A DNA stretch of 64,000 bases. Origin: Scolanthus callimorphus (lineage: Eukaryota > Cnidaria > Anthozoa > Actiniaria > Edwardsiidae). The translations under genes and the position numbers were made by a program. The notes beneath the pieces are model-generated. The model ran no database searches. It was not told the DNA's origin and saw only the letters and a list, made by a program, of their open reading frames with translations. Below are positions 18,858-30,284 of the stretch, one piece after another (position 1 is the first letter of the stretch; each line of letters starts with the position of its first letter). The stretch is taken from NCBI GenBank assembly GCA_033964015.1, contig CM066922.1:1504856-1568855 (forward strand), read 5' to 3'.

Positions 18858-20762
18858 CTTCAAGCCCTCCCGTTCTTTAAGAATGTAATTAATTCATAGG
18901 GATTTAAGTAAAATAAAGGGTCTTGAATAACAATAGAAAAGGTGTCAATCATGTAATAAGTCATAATATCTCCTTGCATCTCCACTACAGGCACAGCATC
19001 CATTGTTCCCCCCTTTCTTTTTACCACTCTCATACTCTTGCTCTGGACCATCACCATGAAAAAGGCGCATTATGTCTTGAACCTCTATGCCATTGCTTGT
19101 CTTCAAGTGATAGCTTAGTTGCTCAAGGCGGTCCCTTCGTGTTTCTACATATGCCAGCTTTTCAGCTTCTGAGGAACCACATCTTCCCAAGATGTAAATT
19201 TGGGGCTTTTCAACCAAATCTACTACATCAACATCACCATCACCATACCCACGCTCCTTCATCTCCTTGCTGGTATAGAAGAAGGCCTCATCATACAGGA
19301 CTTTGACAAGAAGAAGAAGGTGGCCATGGTTCATAGCAGTAGCGTTGTCACTCCAAATTAGCAATTGCCTTTTTTTTCCCATTTGCTTAGTTCAAAGTGT
19401 TGCATATATTTGGCCCTGATTGCTGAATTCATTTTCCAGAAAGATTTATCAGTGTTTTTGACCTCTTGTTAAATGTCTCATAACCAACATCAAATGTTCT
19501 CCTGTAATCTGCTCCAAATGTATTGCTATAGTTTAACCATCGTTGCTTCATGTCTTGCTCAGTTTGGCCATTATCCTTGACATGACTCGATTTAACAGCT
19601 GCTCGTGCAAAACTGCACCCGAAGGTAGCCGCCATAATGGCCGCTTGCCCTTACTAATACTCTGTGATTGTAATCGGTAGTGAAATGAGCTTTCCAAAAG
19701 CAATAAAATGTAAAATCTCTGAGAGTATGTGAACGTTGTGTTTACGCGCGGAATTCGCTGTTACGTTTGACTTCGAAAATCCCGCCTGAATATGATCTCT
19801 TGCGCGTGATTCCTCCTTATATTTCCTGTCAGATTGTGCGATAAGAACGATTTGAATTTCATGTTTCGAAATTTACCTTTATTCAATCTTTTAAAACACT
19901 TTTACCAAACCCTTCGAATGTTTCGAGGCGCACGAGATACTCTCCGTACTTAGTTGTTTCCTCTCAAACTTTAGAACGGAGATGCGCTTTTGCCATTTAA
20001 AAAACACATTCTAGCGGCATTGAAACCTTATATTTTCGGTTACATTGCTTTTTATTAAAATAATCGTAGTATACATACACATTTGCTGCTTTGGAAGTTG
20101 TACTCTGCATATTGTGTGATCGGTCTACCATTTTCTTCCTTGGTATCCGTTTTTTCTGGATTCCTATTGGCTCTTACGTCGCTATAGAAACGTTTGACTG
20201 GTACCCAGTCACCTATCAGTGTTTTTCAAAATGGCGAAGTCATGTTTCGTGACGACTCGGAATTTAGACAGAAATTTGAAAAGTCCGAGTCCTTCTCATC
20301 GAATTTGTTTGAACTTGCACAGATTGTCTCCAGAGCTTTACATCTGGATATATGAGGATTCATCACATTACAGCCCTAAATCAGACGGACATGTCTGGTT
20401 TATCGCACATTTTCGAGCTGATTATTTATGCGTATTTTATTCATGGACTTTGGGTTGTTAAACGTCTTATATCCAGATGAGAAAACCTTAGTCAAGTTAA
20501 AAACTGTATTAGAAAATTTGTTAGACGCTTTTTCATCAGGATCTTGGAGTCGGAAATTTTGAAAAACTGTGGTCGTTATTTTAACCGCCATTTCGAGGAC
20601 ATAAAGTGGGTATCGTATTTCATGTAACTCTTTCAATGGCACTGTTCGATTAAAACAACATGTTTCTATAAACTGACAAATTTTATAGGAATTCACAGAA
20701 TTCCTGCACAGATATTTTTTTTTCTTCTTATTTTTCTCGACTGGACCCATGCCTTAATCTAC

Positions 20763-21209
20763 GCGAGCAGCTCTCCCACTCTGTTGTACATAAGCTTCGA
20801 TGTTTCGTGATGGCCCATAGTGTAGAACTGTACTCACTCCTTTGCAATCGATTCCCATCCCATATGCAATTGTTGCAATCAGAACCCTGACACAACCGTC
20901 TGCATATGAAAATGACTCTATGATGTTACTCTTATTTAGTTCATCAATCCTGGCATGGTACATCTCAACAATCGTTTCTCTGGGATCTCTAGCAGCAGTA
21001 GCATATATATTTTCTCCCAGTTCAGACTTGAAATGACCATAAAGCACAGATACAGTTTTGATTGTCTGACAGTATATGATAACTCGCGCACAGGATGTTC
21101 CCTCCTTCCTCAATTTGTTAATTAGTGGTTCAAAATTAGAGAAAGCGTTATTACCTACTACGTGAACAGCAAAAGAAATGTTTGGGCGATCAGGATTATC
21201 TACTGTTAA
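20763..21209 (-). pseudogene. RecQ-like helicase, block 2: second RecA-type domain
   Basis: Begins right at the TTAA flanking the 21210-30973 insertion and reads TVDNPDRPNISFAVHVVGNN, then CARVIIYCQTIKTVSVLYGH, RVLIATIAYGMGIDCKGV and VQQSGRAAR. The last two are RecQ motifs V and VI. The block is open throughout and ends at the 19-bp terminal repeat of the 13266-20762 insertion. Together with blocks 1 and 3 it forms one RecQ-like ATP-dependent 3'-5' DNA helicase gene on the minus strand. The first codons upstream in the same frame come from the inserted element, not from the helicase. Confidence 0.85.
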
Positions 21210-21885
21210 AGTGCCACTGAAACGAAATCTCACTTCTTCATTCCAACCCGCCAATTTGAAGATTGACCATAGTTGTTGCATTCTGCCAAATATAAGATAT
21301 ATTAAAAAAGAAGAACATGTTTTATTACACTGTTGAAAACAGGCCTCAAGGACGACATTTTTCAAGCGAGCGAAGAGCTCATTAACATAAATTAGCATCA
21401 CATTAAAATTCAAGTTTCCAAATAAGGATGTGTGACGTCAACTGATGTACAAGCCAGCAAAACAACATGGCGGAGGGAACGAGGAATCGAGAGTGCAGTA
21501 CGATTCTCTGCCGCTGGAGCTCTGTTTTGTACCACTATCAAGAATCGGACTGAATCACTTGCAAGAATAGAATGTGTACGAAGATGCAATCTGTGCATTT
21601 CTCTCTGAGAACCTGAATTCGACGAGCAAGGCCGAGGAAACAAGTCATCAAACGAACTCGCGCGCCTGGGCAAATGTAGAAACAAGCGGGTTTTGTTCGG
21701 TTCATTTATGGGACTTCAGTACTAGACAAGTCGGGTTATTTGTGTGGAATGACAACCCCAAAGTGCATTTCAGTTTCTGGTTAAACACGAAAGGAAAACA
21801 TTGCCTAAGTGTGATTTTCGACGCTCGAAGAATAGCCATCTACTCGGCCCTGATAAACAAGTCGAATGGAGTGAGTACTTTCTGA
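21210..21885. repeat. long terminal inverted repeat, left copy
   Basis: Inverted and diverged copy of 30285-30973. It contains the stretch starting ATGGCGGAGGGAACGAGG at 21470, a TGACGTCA at 21433-21440 and the open frame around LNSTSKAEETSHQTNSRAWA. Both copies preserve similar predicted residues, but shared ancestry of DNA explains that as well as selection does. Confidence 0.8.
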
Positions 21886-22680
21886 ATTCTGGCTTCATTT
21901 TGCAGTCTCCATAATTGGATTAAGCTTATAAACTCCATCTTTGATTACTTGAGAAGCTGACTGGCCAATGTTCCCGCATTAGCTTAAAATGTAAAACGAA
22001 TTTCGAGCGAGGCGGTATGTTTGATTTTTTGTCAGCCTCCCACTGTATCCCAGTTTTCTGTCTTATATTTATAACAAATGCCATCTGCTCTTATGATCGC
22101 TGCTTGTACAGGTAAAATGCTTAGCCTCGAAATCCTATCTGAGTGGCTTATTCTTTTGTGCTCGAGAGGAAATCGAGAGGAAACTCTGCAGTATAGTACT
22201 GCGAAAGTTTCATCCGTAAATAAAGTAGCTGTAGATTGGAAAAGCTTACAAATTCAGATATTCACTCGGTTAAGAATCCGCAAAAATATCCTTACCTTTA
22301 ACCTTTTGTATCAACCGTGTATAAGGAACTCTGGATAAACTCACAGGAAAGCCAAGGCTATGATTGGTGTGTATAATTGAATAGGAACTATAGAATTCAA
22401 AAACAGGTTTTCAAAATGACCACATTTCTGGCTTTTAAAATCCTCTGTGCTGCTTTTGTTGTATGAACATGGTTCATCTTGATTAATAGCGGAGCTCCTT
22501 TGCGGCCGAAGGCCGCAGAGCGGAGCACCATACCTAAGGAAAAAGCGTCCAAACGATCGCAAATAATAGCGCATGTATGAATTCCCACAGGGTACCCAAA
22601 GCATCACAGGTCGCAAAGGGATGCGAGTGAATTTTCGACGTCGAGATTTCCCGCCATTTTTCCGTGCGTGCCGTGAAGCC

Positions 22681-22887
22681 TGACGTCACAGATTGGCATG
22701 ACGTCACAACATGGCGCCGCCAACTGAGTGACACCCGAATGACTGGGGAGCGGTGGGTGGTCGATGCTTTGGTGATGGCCGCGCGTTCGCGATCACTCGC
22801 CGGTGACGTCACAACATGGAGGCGAGCGACGCGACAGGGGGAGGGGTAGGTAGTCAGGGGGGCGCTGCTGGCTCGATACTGACGTCA
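22681..22887. promoter_or_regulatory. cluster of four perfect TGACGTCA (CRE/ATF) sites
   Basis: TGACGTCA occurs at 22681, 22699, 22804 and 22880; three of the four are followed by CACA, and two by CACAACATGG. An ATG within this motif at 22816 opens an 81-codon frame (MEASDATGGGVGSQGGAAGS). The sites match the palindromic cAMP-response element bound by CREB/ATF factors; promoter activity is inference. Confidence 0.5.
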
Positions 22888-24443
22888 CACTACAGGAAAC
22901 CAAGAAAGAAACCGATAAAGATTTATAATATACTTCGATTCGTGGCCAATGCACAAGACGAAACTACACTTGGGAGCGGCTGTGAGAACCAACTAGAATC
23001 GTACTACGCAAATTTCGGAGCAACAAGTGTATGTAGAAGTCAAAAGAGTTCTTCTCGTTGACAACAAGAAGCCGAGAGGCGAGATTCGGCGAGCAGCCAA
23101 CTATGACAAAACATGAAACACTACAGTCGTGGTCTAGCGGGCATGAGGCGTTTATAATAGAACAATGGCTTTTCGGGGGACTAAAATTACATGGAGGAAC
23201 CGTAAAAGGTGGGTTTTTATTCACTTTGTAATATTGTTGTCGACTGTCGCCGTCTTTGTTGTTTTAGAGCGAAGCTAGCCTGGAGCCTGACCACATGAAA
23301 GTCATGAGCTGAACTATCCAAATACTGCTTTGCTAGATTACTTCTTGGTTAATTGAATAAAACTTTGTTTTGATTTCCACATAACGGTAGTTAAGTGTTA
23401 GTCGATACGGTTTGATAAGTAGGAGAAATAAAGTGTGAGGGGAGACGAGTTCTTAAGTTAATAATGGCGGCCATTGCGAGTTGTTTAAACTCACTTTGTA
23501 ATTTCTTTATAGGGAGATGGGAGTTCAGGCAGGATACACTAAAGTTGTTTCTACACACAGGAATAAAGGTACACGTCGCTGTTCATTGTGTATATCGAAC
23601 ATTGCATTTTGATAGTTTGAATCCGAGACGGCTCGCGAATCGGCAGGATCGGAAAGGAGTAACTTTATAGGATTTGACTTAACTTAGAACAGAACAGAAA
23701 CCTTTATTTAATTAATAGTCCTAGATCGAACGACCGAGTTGTGTCATGTTTTGGAAAGCGGAGGAATGTCACAAAAATGAAAACTAGAAGAGAAAAGCAA
23801 GACTTCGAGGCAAAGCTAGTATTTTTGGCACCTGCCAACTTCCTCTCACAACTGCGGGCTATGCGGGTTTTCCTCGCCTAAAATTCGACATTCTGGATTT
23901 CCTCTCCTAGAAAACACGGTAAGGATGGGAAAATTATGTCATTTGTTTCTGTTCTCCTGCTACCACATGCCTCTCTTCTCTGCATTTCACAAGTTGACAT
24001 GTCTAAGAAGTAGAAAACTGAAATTGAGTCTAATAACTCAAGGAAACAAAAACTTAGTTACAAAACTACGGTAATCCTATTGTTATTTGCACCCATGTTG
24101 GATTGTACACTGTCAGAGTGGCAATTTTACGTGCAGTGTACTTATTGATGAACTAATCTCTTTTCACTGCTAACTTCCTGCTGTTTAGGGACCGGTCATT
24201 ATTTATCGAGGGGGGAGGGGGGCACTGGTGCAATTAAGGGGTGGGTCACCACTGTATTCACCTTGCTTTTGGCAAAACACTTTATTCTGTTCCATATTAA
24301 TGTTTCTATGCCCCAAAAAAACCCCAAAGGCTTCCCTATTTGAATTTTATTATCGAACACTTAGTTTTTGTGCATCATAATAACACTGGTACAGTACATC
24401 TGTAACATAAAACTAGTACCTAGGTAATATAAACACTAAACTG

Positions 24444-25321
24444 TTAGGCTGCATTCATTATGTATACTACAGGGGGGGGGGGGGGGGGGGGGGGGGCAGG
24501 CAGAGGATTTTGAGGGGGGATCTCAAAATTTAGGAACCCGAAAAGGGGGGATGTCAAGTTTTTTTCATAACATGAAGGGGGGATGCATATTTTTATGGCA
24601 ATATATTTAAGACAAGGTTGTGCAGTTTGATAGTAAATGAGGGAAGGCTCAATTGTTGAACACCGAGTTTGAACCTCCTGAAGAAATATCACTTGCACTA
24701 CTATTCTCGTGTATTTACCCTCTTTCAACTGAAATGTTGAAAAAAAGCTGGGCGCTTCGCGAATAAAGAATTATAAACTTAAAAAATCAGACAAGGCCTT
24801 CTTGTTTTACCGCAATTCCTCAAGGTCCTTCACTCTTCAGTGACTTTTGTCTGCCAGACAAAAACGCCTTTGGACTTTTGATTAATAATCTTGTAGCTTC
24901 ATTGCCAAATTTGTGGCGCGCTTCGCGCACACAACGGAAAACATACCAAACAATCAAATACAAAATAAATGATACTCAGCCTATGTGTAGTAAGGCTCCA
25001 ATCGAGGAGCACACCAGATCACGGTAGAAAGTCACTACACACATAAGAGTACAGCCACCTAGGGTTTTTTTTTTTTTGCATTTTTACGCTTTGTATTTTT
25101 TTATCAATGAGCCTTGTTCTGCATCTTTGGAAAAAATGTTATTGACGCAACCCGACCTCGACATATAAATTGAAAAACATTTTCGGGGGAGGCATATTTT
25201 TTCCTTTTGACTAAGAGGGGGGATTCGTAAAAAATATGTTGTGCCTTGGGGGGATCTGAAAATTTTGCATTGTCAAAAAAAAAATCCCCTCCCTGTAGTA
25301 TACATAATGAATGCAGCCTAA
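24444..25321. mobile_element. 878-bp element with 30-bp inverted ends and TA flanks
   Basis: GGCTGCATTCATTATGTATA followed by CTACAGGG at the left is inverted at 25290-25319. TA sits outside each end, consistent with a TA target duplication. The interior is G-run rich with no coding capacity, so it is a non-autonomous element. Confidence 0.75.
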
Positions 25322-25860
25322 TCCTAAATAGCTGTGGACCCAAGGGGCAGTGGGTGCTGACATTTTTAACTGGGGGTGGGGGCTGAGCTTTTTGAAACTA
25401 TATATTTTTGTATTCACACGTAAAAAAGAAAAGGAACAGAAGAACCTTTTTGTTTGTTGTTTTTGTTTCTGTTGTGACATTAGGCTCAGTAGGGGTTAAG
25501 ATTACATTGTGACATATTTTCTTCAAAATATATGTGAGGTGAAAACATGGAAAATAGAAATTACATGCACACTTCATTTTTTGCCTGTTCGGCACCCCCA
25601 CTTTTTAGGGTGCTCTTCCGCCCCTGTGTTATCCCTACTGTTTGGGAGGTAGTATGACCCTGAAGGGAAGATAATACCAGACTGGACTATTTAAGATACC
25701 CAAGGTGTTTATATCTGACCTAAATGAAAACTCAGGTTGGATTGAAGCTTAAATCTGAGATCCGAGTGGGAATGTGTGAATTTCCTAACTGGGATCAAAA
25801 AATTTCATTTTGGCATAGGTAGCATGTTAATTTAGTGAATACAGAAACAACAACATTGTA

Positions 25861-26467
25861 TTGGCATCCATTCAGGGCTGTAACTCCCTCATACAGCCAT
25901 ATTTTCATTACTGTAGTGCTGTATGGGGGACATGTGGCAAAGGGATGGCAAACACCCTCCAGATACTCCAAAACAGGGCAGCCAGGGTTTTGACCTTCTC
26001 AAATTATGATAAACGGTCAAGGGATTTACTGGATGAACTAGAGTGGGACAATCTTGAGACCAGGAGGGACAAACAGCTAGCATTGATGATGTACAAAACC
26101 CAAAATGGAGGAATCCCAGATTACCTCTCAAATATTTTCTTGTATTCCTATCAACTCATAAGTATAATTTTAAGTAGAGTTTTTCAGCTCCTGCTTAAAA
26201 ATTAAGCCCTAACATCTTAAAGAAAACAATTTTGAGCTATCAGAATTGTCAATATATTAAATATAACTTTTTAATAATTTATGTATTTTATATTATTCAT
26301 TATCTTTGTATCTACCATTATCCCTATATTTTATTGTATATATATTTTAAATTGTACATAATATGTAAGTTAGATTATATTAATAGTTAGATACCATGTA
26401 ATGCACTTTTGGTCATTATTATGTTAAAAAGTGCACTATAAATCAATAAATTATTATTTATTATTAT
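25861..26467 (+). pseudogene. 5'-truncated CR1/Jockey-type LINE fragment
   Basis: Encodes the last part of a reverse transcriptase ORF: LIQPYFHYCSAVWGTCGKGM, LQILQNRAARVLTFSNYD, LEWDNLETRRDKQLALMMYK. This block lies downstream of the polymerase domain in CR1/Jockey-group ORF2 proteins. An AT-rich 3' region follows and ends in AAATCAATAAATTATTATTT with ATT repeats at 26438-26467, the usual microsatellite tail of this group. 5' truncation during target-primed reverse transcription explains the missing polymerase. Confidence 0.75.
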
Positions 26468-27270
26468 ATAACTCAATATATACTGAGCGTACATTACTGC
26501 CAAGATTTTTGTGATTGCACCTAGAATTTAGGTTCTGGTCATTACTACACTTTGAATATTATATGTCTTCACGGGTTTAGGAAAACCACTCTTGAAACTG
26601 AACAAGATGGAATTAGTCAATCATAGACAAAACAATTAGAAATCATTTCATTCATTCTTGATTTCATGAATTCATCACTAAAATGTACATGTATAGTATC
26701 CAATTAGCCATGCATGGTATTATTTAAGACTGGAAAATAGAAGATTTGTCTTTAAGCTTCATCAGACTTATTGCTTTTCTCTTTCAATTTCAGCGACAAA
26801 GCAGCAGCCAGAAATGGCTCTTGGACAGGCCAAAATTATATAAATAGTATTACATGGACTGCAGAACAGACTTTGAAGTTCATAAGAGACTATGTATGGC
26901 AATGAGAGATAAGAGGGAAAACTTTACAGAAAACAGCGGAAGGGCAAAGGCTAACCCCCCCCCCCCCCCCCCCGCCTCCCCCCGTGCCATCCATGAATTA
27001 GAATACAATATGTAATGGCTCTGTCTTGTGTTTTTGAAAAGAAAATGTATCCATGATTGTTAGATCATCTGGTTTGTGAACATTAAAACAATAGATTGCT
27101 TGCTTTAGATTTCCATGAACTGATCAAGACTCCTCATTTTCACCATATAAATCTCCAGCTTGTTAAAATCTTTTGTTACATAATTGTGTTAACCAAATTA
27201 ACCATACATCATACATGGTGTTTTTGACCATAGGGTAGGTAGTTTTTTTTCTTTGGGAATTTCAGCAAAG

Positions 27271-27429
27271 TGTGGTTCCACAATATATACATTCCCCTCC
27301 CCCATGGAAGGGATTGGAAATTCTGGAGGGATGGGGATCAATTTACCTGATCTTTTCCATACAAATACTGTACGTATTTTTACCACCCCTTCGAGAGGGA
27401 GGAGTATGGATATTTTCTGGGACCACACA
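27271..27429. mobile_element. short MITE, TGTGTGGTTCCAGAAAATAT family, copy 3
   Basis: Left TGTGGTTCCACAATATATAC and right GTATGGATATTTTCTGGGAC then CACACA are inverted. It shares GATCTTTTCCATACAAATAC with the 54.7-kb copy. Confidence 0.7.
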
Positions 27430-27980
27430 ATTAAAAAAAATGCCCTCTCATGCGTCTTTTAGGGAAACATCCATGTAATGTGCATGTGATCGACTAGGAA
27501 ACTGTACAACTCTTCACTCTCCTTTGTGTAATGTTATGTTCCGAGCCCTCCGAGAACAATTCCGTAACTCATAAAGTGGTACATAGCTCTTAAAAGGACA
27601 ATTAATGTAATGGAAATGGTTCTTTCCCTGAAAAGCTCACGAATTGGGATGGCCCTCCCCTTACCATTCCTTCCCTTACCATTGGAATTTCCAATACATA
27701 CAAAGCAGGATAAATACAAATACCAAAATTGGGAACCAACTTTTCTGAATTTCTCTGCTCATTCCATGGTGGGTATTTTCTTGAATCTTTTATGAATATC
27801 TTGACAAATAAAAGCTTTTATTTTTTTCCTCTAGGGCACGGTAACGAATCCTGCATTCTGATTGGTTCTTAGAGCACGCGCGCGGGGGCAATATTTTCCT
27901 ATCTCTGACCTACGTCACAGTAACCATTTTCGCGCGCTTGTTTTCATCGAAAAATCAAATTTTGAGTTGGAAAAAATAAA

Positions 27981-28113
27981 TGTTATTTACCGGCTTTAGG
28001 TCGGTCCGTATAGGGAAAAAACTGTGACCTCCGCCTGGAAAATGACGAATGGAACATTTTCCAGCCCTCGGTCACAGTTTTTCCCTATACGGACCTCCCA
28101 GCCGGTAAATAAC
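27981..28113. repeat. 133-bp foldback element
   Basis: TGTTATTTACCGGCTTTAGG and TCGGTCCGTATAGGGAAAAA then CTGTGACC are inverted at the right (CGGTCACAG, GGGTAAATAACA-type end). The inner loop GGAAAATGACGAATGGAAC is weakly palindromic. Confidence 0.8.
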
Positions 28114-28975
28114 ATATATTTCTCTTTATGGTATGTTTGTGCTTTGTTAGAATCATTCCATTGGGTAGGTTATAGTCTTCCACACAGCCAGTCCACAGTG
28201 ACAAACAATGTACCCATGACAACCATGTTTTATTCTCACGGAAACAAGTAACCGGAAGCTCCGCTTTTAGCCAGTGGCTAAATCTATATATTAAGCCTCT
28301 GAGTGTATTGAACGGTTTTGTTGGGCTGGTTGGGTTTTTTGGATGATTTTCGTTGCACGATAAATATTTACGGTCTCAGATCGAGTCCAGGGCCCCACAG
28401 CATATGAGGGTTACAAATTTTGCATCAGTTCCTAGTTCTGTCAGTAGGTGTTTTTTTCTATACTGTCCAAAACGATGGTTTCTATTTCAACTTTCACTAC
28501 CATTTTGTGATTGGAGTTCTTGCAAGGAATTTTTTTACCAAGAGAGGTTGTATTTTATTTGCTTTTTGTCTGTTGTGATCAGTATTCTTGTAAGCCCCCC
28601 AGAGCTCCAATTTGCTTTAAGAAGTAGAGCAGTTGTAGATTGAATTAGATAATAAATTCAATGGGGCCCACCAGTGCCCACTTTGACTGTAATCACTGAA
28701 CTAGCAAAAATGTGAAGAAAAAAAAACATGCTAATGATGAAAATTATTAGGGCTGAAATCCTCCATGGTAACTGCTAAGTAGAGATGCATACTTTAACCA
28801 CTTTCCTGGTATGTCCCGGTTGCACAAATCCTTTTTCCCCTTTACAGCAGAGATTACCATTTGTCCATCCCTAGTACAAATAAAATAGCTTATTTGGACG
28901 ACCCCCCTGATTTTTAGCTTTTAATGTTTTGGAACACAATGTGGGCTCAAATATGCAAATGTACTGGTACAGCAT

Positions 28976-29187
28976 TGTGTGATTCCAGAAAAAAATACCC
29001 TACCATTCCCCAATAGAAAATAAATAGGTAATCAAATATATTATCATAAAATGTCATGTCTCTGAGAGAAGCGCACCATCCATCTAGAGCTTCTGATAAT
29101 TGTATGGGGCATACAAGGCATTTGACATCCCTGCCCCTCTGCAATTACAAAATCTAACCCATTGGGAAGGTATGATTTTTTTCTGAG
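28976..29187. repeat. MITE-like unit sharing an 80-bp block with 29423-29505
   Basis: Begins TGTGTGATTCCAGAAAAAAA. GGGCATACAAGGCATTTGAC and the following sequence to TATGATTTTTTTCTGAG (29105-29187) are repeated almost exactly at 29423-29505. Confidence 0.6.
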
Positions 29188-29388
29188 AGCATGCATTGGT
29201 GTTACCTACAGTCATATCACTTAGTTATCATGATAGCAAAACAGTGGAAGTTCCAGTGGCCCCATGAGCCAAGTCAAACACCAGTAACAGTAACTTTACA
29301 AGTAGTGAATTTAAAAATAAGGTGAGTTTGAGACTTTCAATTTAAGTGACTTTCTGTTTAAGTTTGAGATGAATACAGTATCCGCCAT

Positions 29389-29690
29389 TGGGCAATTCCA
29401 GAAAATATATGTACTCCGGGATGGGCATACAAGGCATTTGACATCTCTCTGCCCCTCTGCAATTACAAAATCTAACCCATTGGGAAGGTATGATTTTTTT
29501 CTGAGGGAGGGGGTTTTTCAAAATCAGAATTCTGCCTGCATGGGGGGTTTTCAAAGGTGGAAGCTAGTTTAACCTCTCAGGAATTCTATATTCATGTGGT
29601 GTAAGCCATTTTGGGAATTCTGGATGCATGGGAAGGGGGATCAAAGTGCCACCTGTCCCGGGGTACATATATTTTCTGGAATTGCCTATT
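29389..29690. mobile_element. 302-bp MITE with GGGCAATTCCAGAAAATATA ends
   Basis: The left end GGGCAATTCCAGAAAATATA then TGTACTCCGGGA is inverted at 29658-29690 with one or two differences. Coding capacity is absent. The termini resemble those of the TGTGTGGTTCCAG family but begin with a different sequence. Confidence 0.75.
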
Positions 29691-30284
29691 GCAAATATAA
29701 TGTTTTAACACAAAGAGAGAAAATACAGTACCTAGAGATTAGATACAGTAAACATCTGAATATAAGAACACCCAATATCAGAGGTCAGGCTGATTGAGAG
29801 ACGAATCAGCCTAAAATGACAGCAAACATACACTTACATGTGGTGCAATTACGACAATATTCCCATTAAATAAGAACAGGTTACAATTTTGAGGCTGCTC
29901 TTGTTCTTATAAAAATAGGGTTTTATTGGCCAAATTTCAGCCTGTTCTTATATGCAGGTGTTTACTGCAGCTGTACAAAATCACAATTCCTGGATAGTGG
30001 GTTAGGACATGAAAATTGAAAATTTACTGAAGGCTACTAAAACCATACCTGCAAACCTCCAGAGCTTTATAACTCGAGGCATTCATGGCATTCTTCCGGG
30101 AGATGAAATAAAAATGTCTACTTTTGCTTGCGTTTGCAAGGTAAGATTATTGCACACAAAAATACAAGAAGCCTGGCATCTACAAACATGTATTTCTCGT
30201 TAATATTGCGACAATACTATTGCAATCTACAGACAGAAAAACAAAGAAACCACAATGTCAACTCTTGATGTATTCCACGAAGAC

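Larger units (their letters stand above)
14011..19635 (-). pseudogene. large transposon-encoded protein of unknown function (cnidarian multi-copy family)
   Basis: Read 5' to 3' on the minus strand. 19635 starts MAATFGCSFARAAVKSSHVK. 19382-18945 has LLIWSDNATAMNHGHLLLLV, KPQIYILGRCGSSEAEKL and DIMRLFHGDGPEQEYESGKK followed by a GGNNGCCACSG metal-type cluster. 17358-17055 has KKVLAGPAGRNRRNGGVKPF and a SAP-like ELQKECRGRGLSDAGLRPEL. 15073-14753 (after a TTATCTTACAG acceptor) has RRTMYGRYFHSLTTHSPIQT and RSVNTEQQERHFGTFKSI, and coding continues in another frame to about 14600. 14534-14172 has LCGEGVWWTQVLNGVEFFD and PEGPPLHHFRSQTL. 14193-14011 ends EQLLKHW-like (KQLLKHWKIRF). I recall this whole order from repeated, unnamed coral and anemone proteins. 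At least four frame changes and a foldback insertion at 17.4 kb make it inactive. No DDE triad could be assigned. Confidence 0.65.
13266..20762 (-). mobile_element. 7.5-kb DNA transposon with 19-bp terminal inverted repeats inserted in RecQ-like gene
   Basis: The left end GTAGATTAAGGCACGGGTC (13266-13284) matches the inverse of the right end (20744-20762) at 18 of 19 bases. Immediately outside are RecQ coding sequences on both sides: helicase motif VI (QQSGRAAR) on the right, the zinc-domain exon on the left. Inside is one large minus-strand gene broken into several frames, plus at least three foldback insertions. The target duplication is unclear: AGTGGGAGAG and AGTGGTAGAG lie near the two ends, but not directly against the 19-bp repeats. 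Superfamily not recognised. Confidence 0.68.
22488..28289 (+). mobile_element. candidate Helentron/DINE-like element, copy A
   Basis: The left end AGCGGAGCTCC at 22488 is followed by the hairpin GCGGCCGAAGGCCGC and AGAGCGGAGCACCATA, nearly identical to the 5' end of the 2-kb insertion in the L1 LINE. The right end GAAGCTCCGCTTTTAGCCAG continues TGGCTAAATCTATAT to 28289. Flanks are TTAAT and ATTAA. The pairing of these two ends across 5.8 kb is inference; other insertions lie between them. Confidence 0.45.

Noticed and set aside
20219..20461. 80-codon plus-strand frame near the right end of the 7.5-kb transposon
   Set aside because: No recognisable motif; it lies next to a terminal repeat and has no supporting splice context.
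21574..21885. Independent gene encoding ICAFLSENLNSTSKAEETSH
   Set aside because: The frame lies in the terminal inverted repeat of the TTAA element; similarity of the two copies is explained by DNA duplication and the other copy is frameshifted.
24470..24500. Long G run (and C runs near 7966, 26950 and 54716) as regulatory elements
   Set aside because: They sit at the centre or edge of MITE-like repeats, and run length is unreliable in assemblies.
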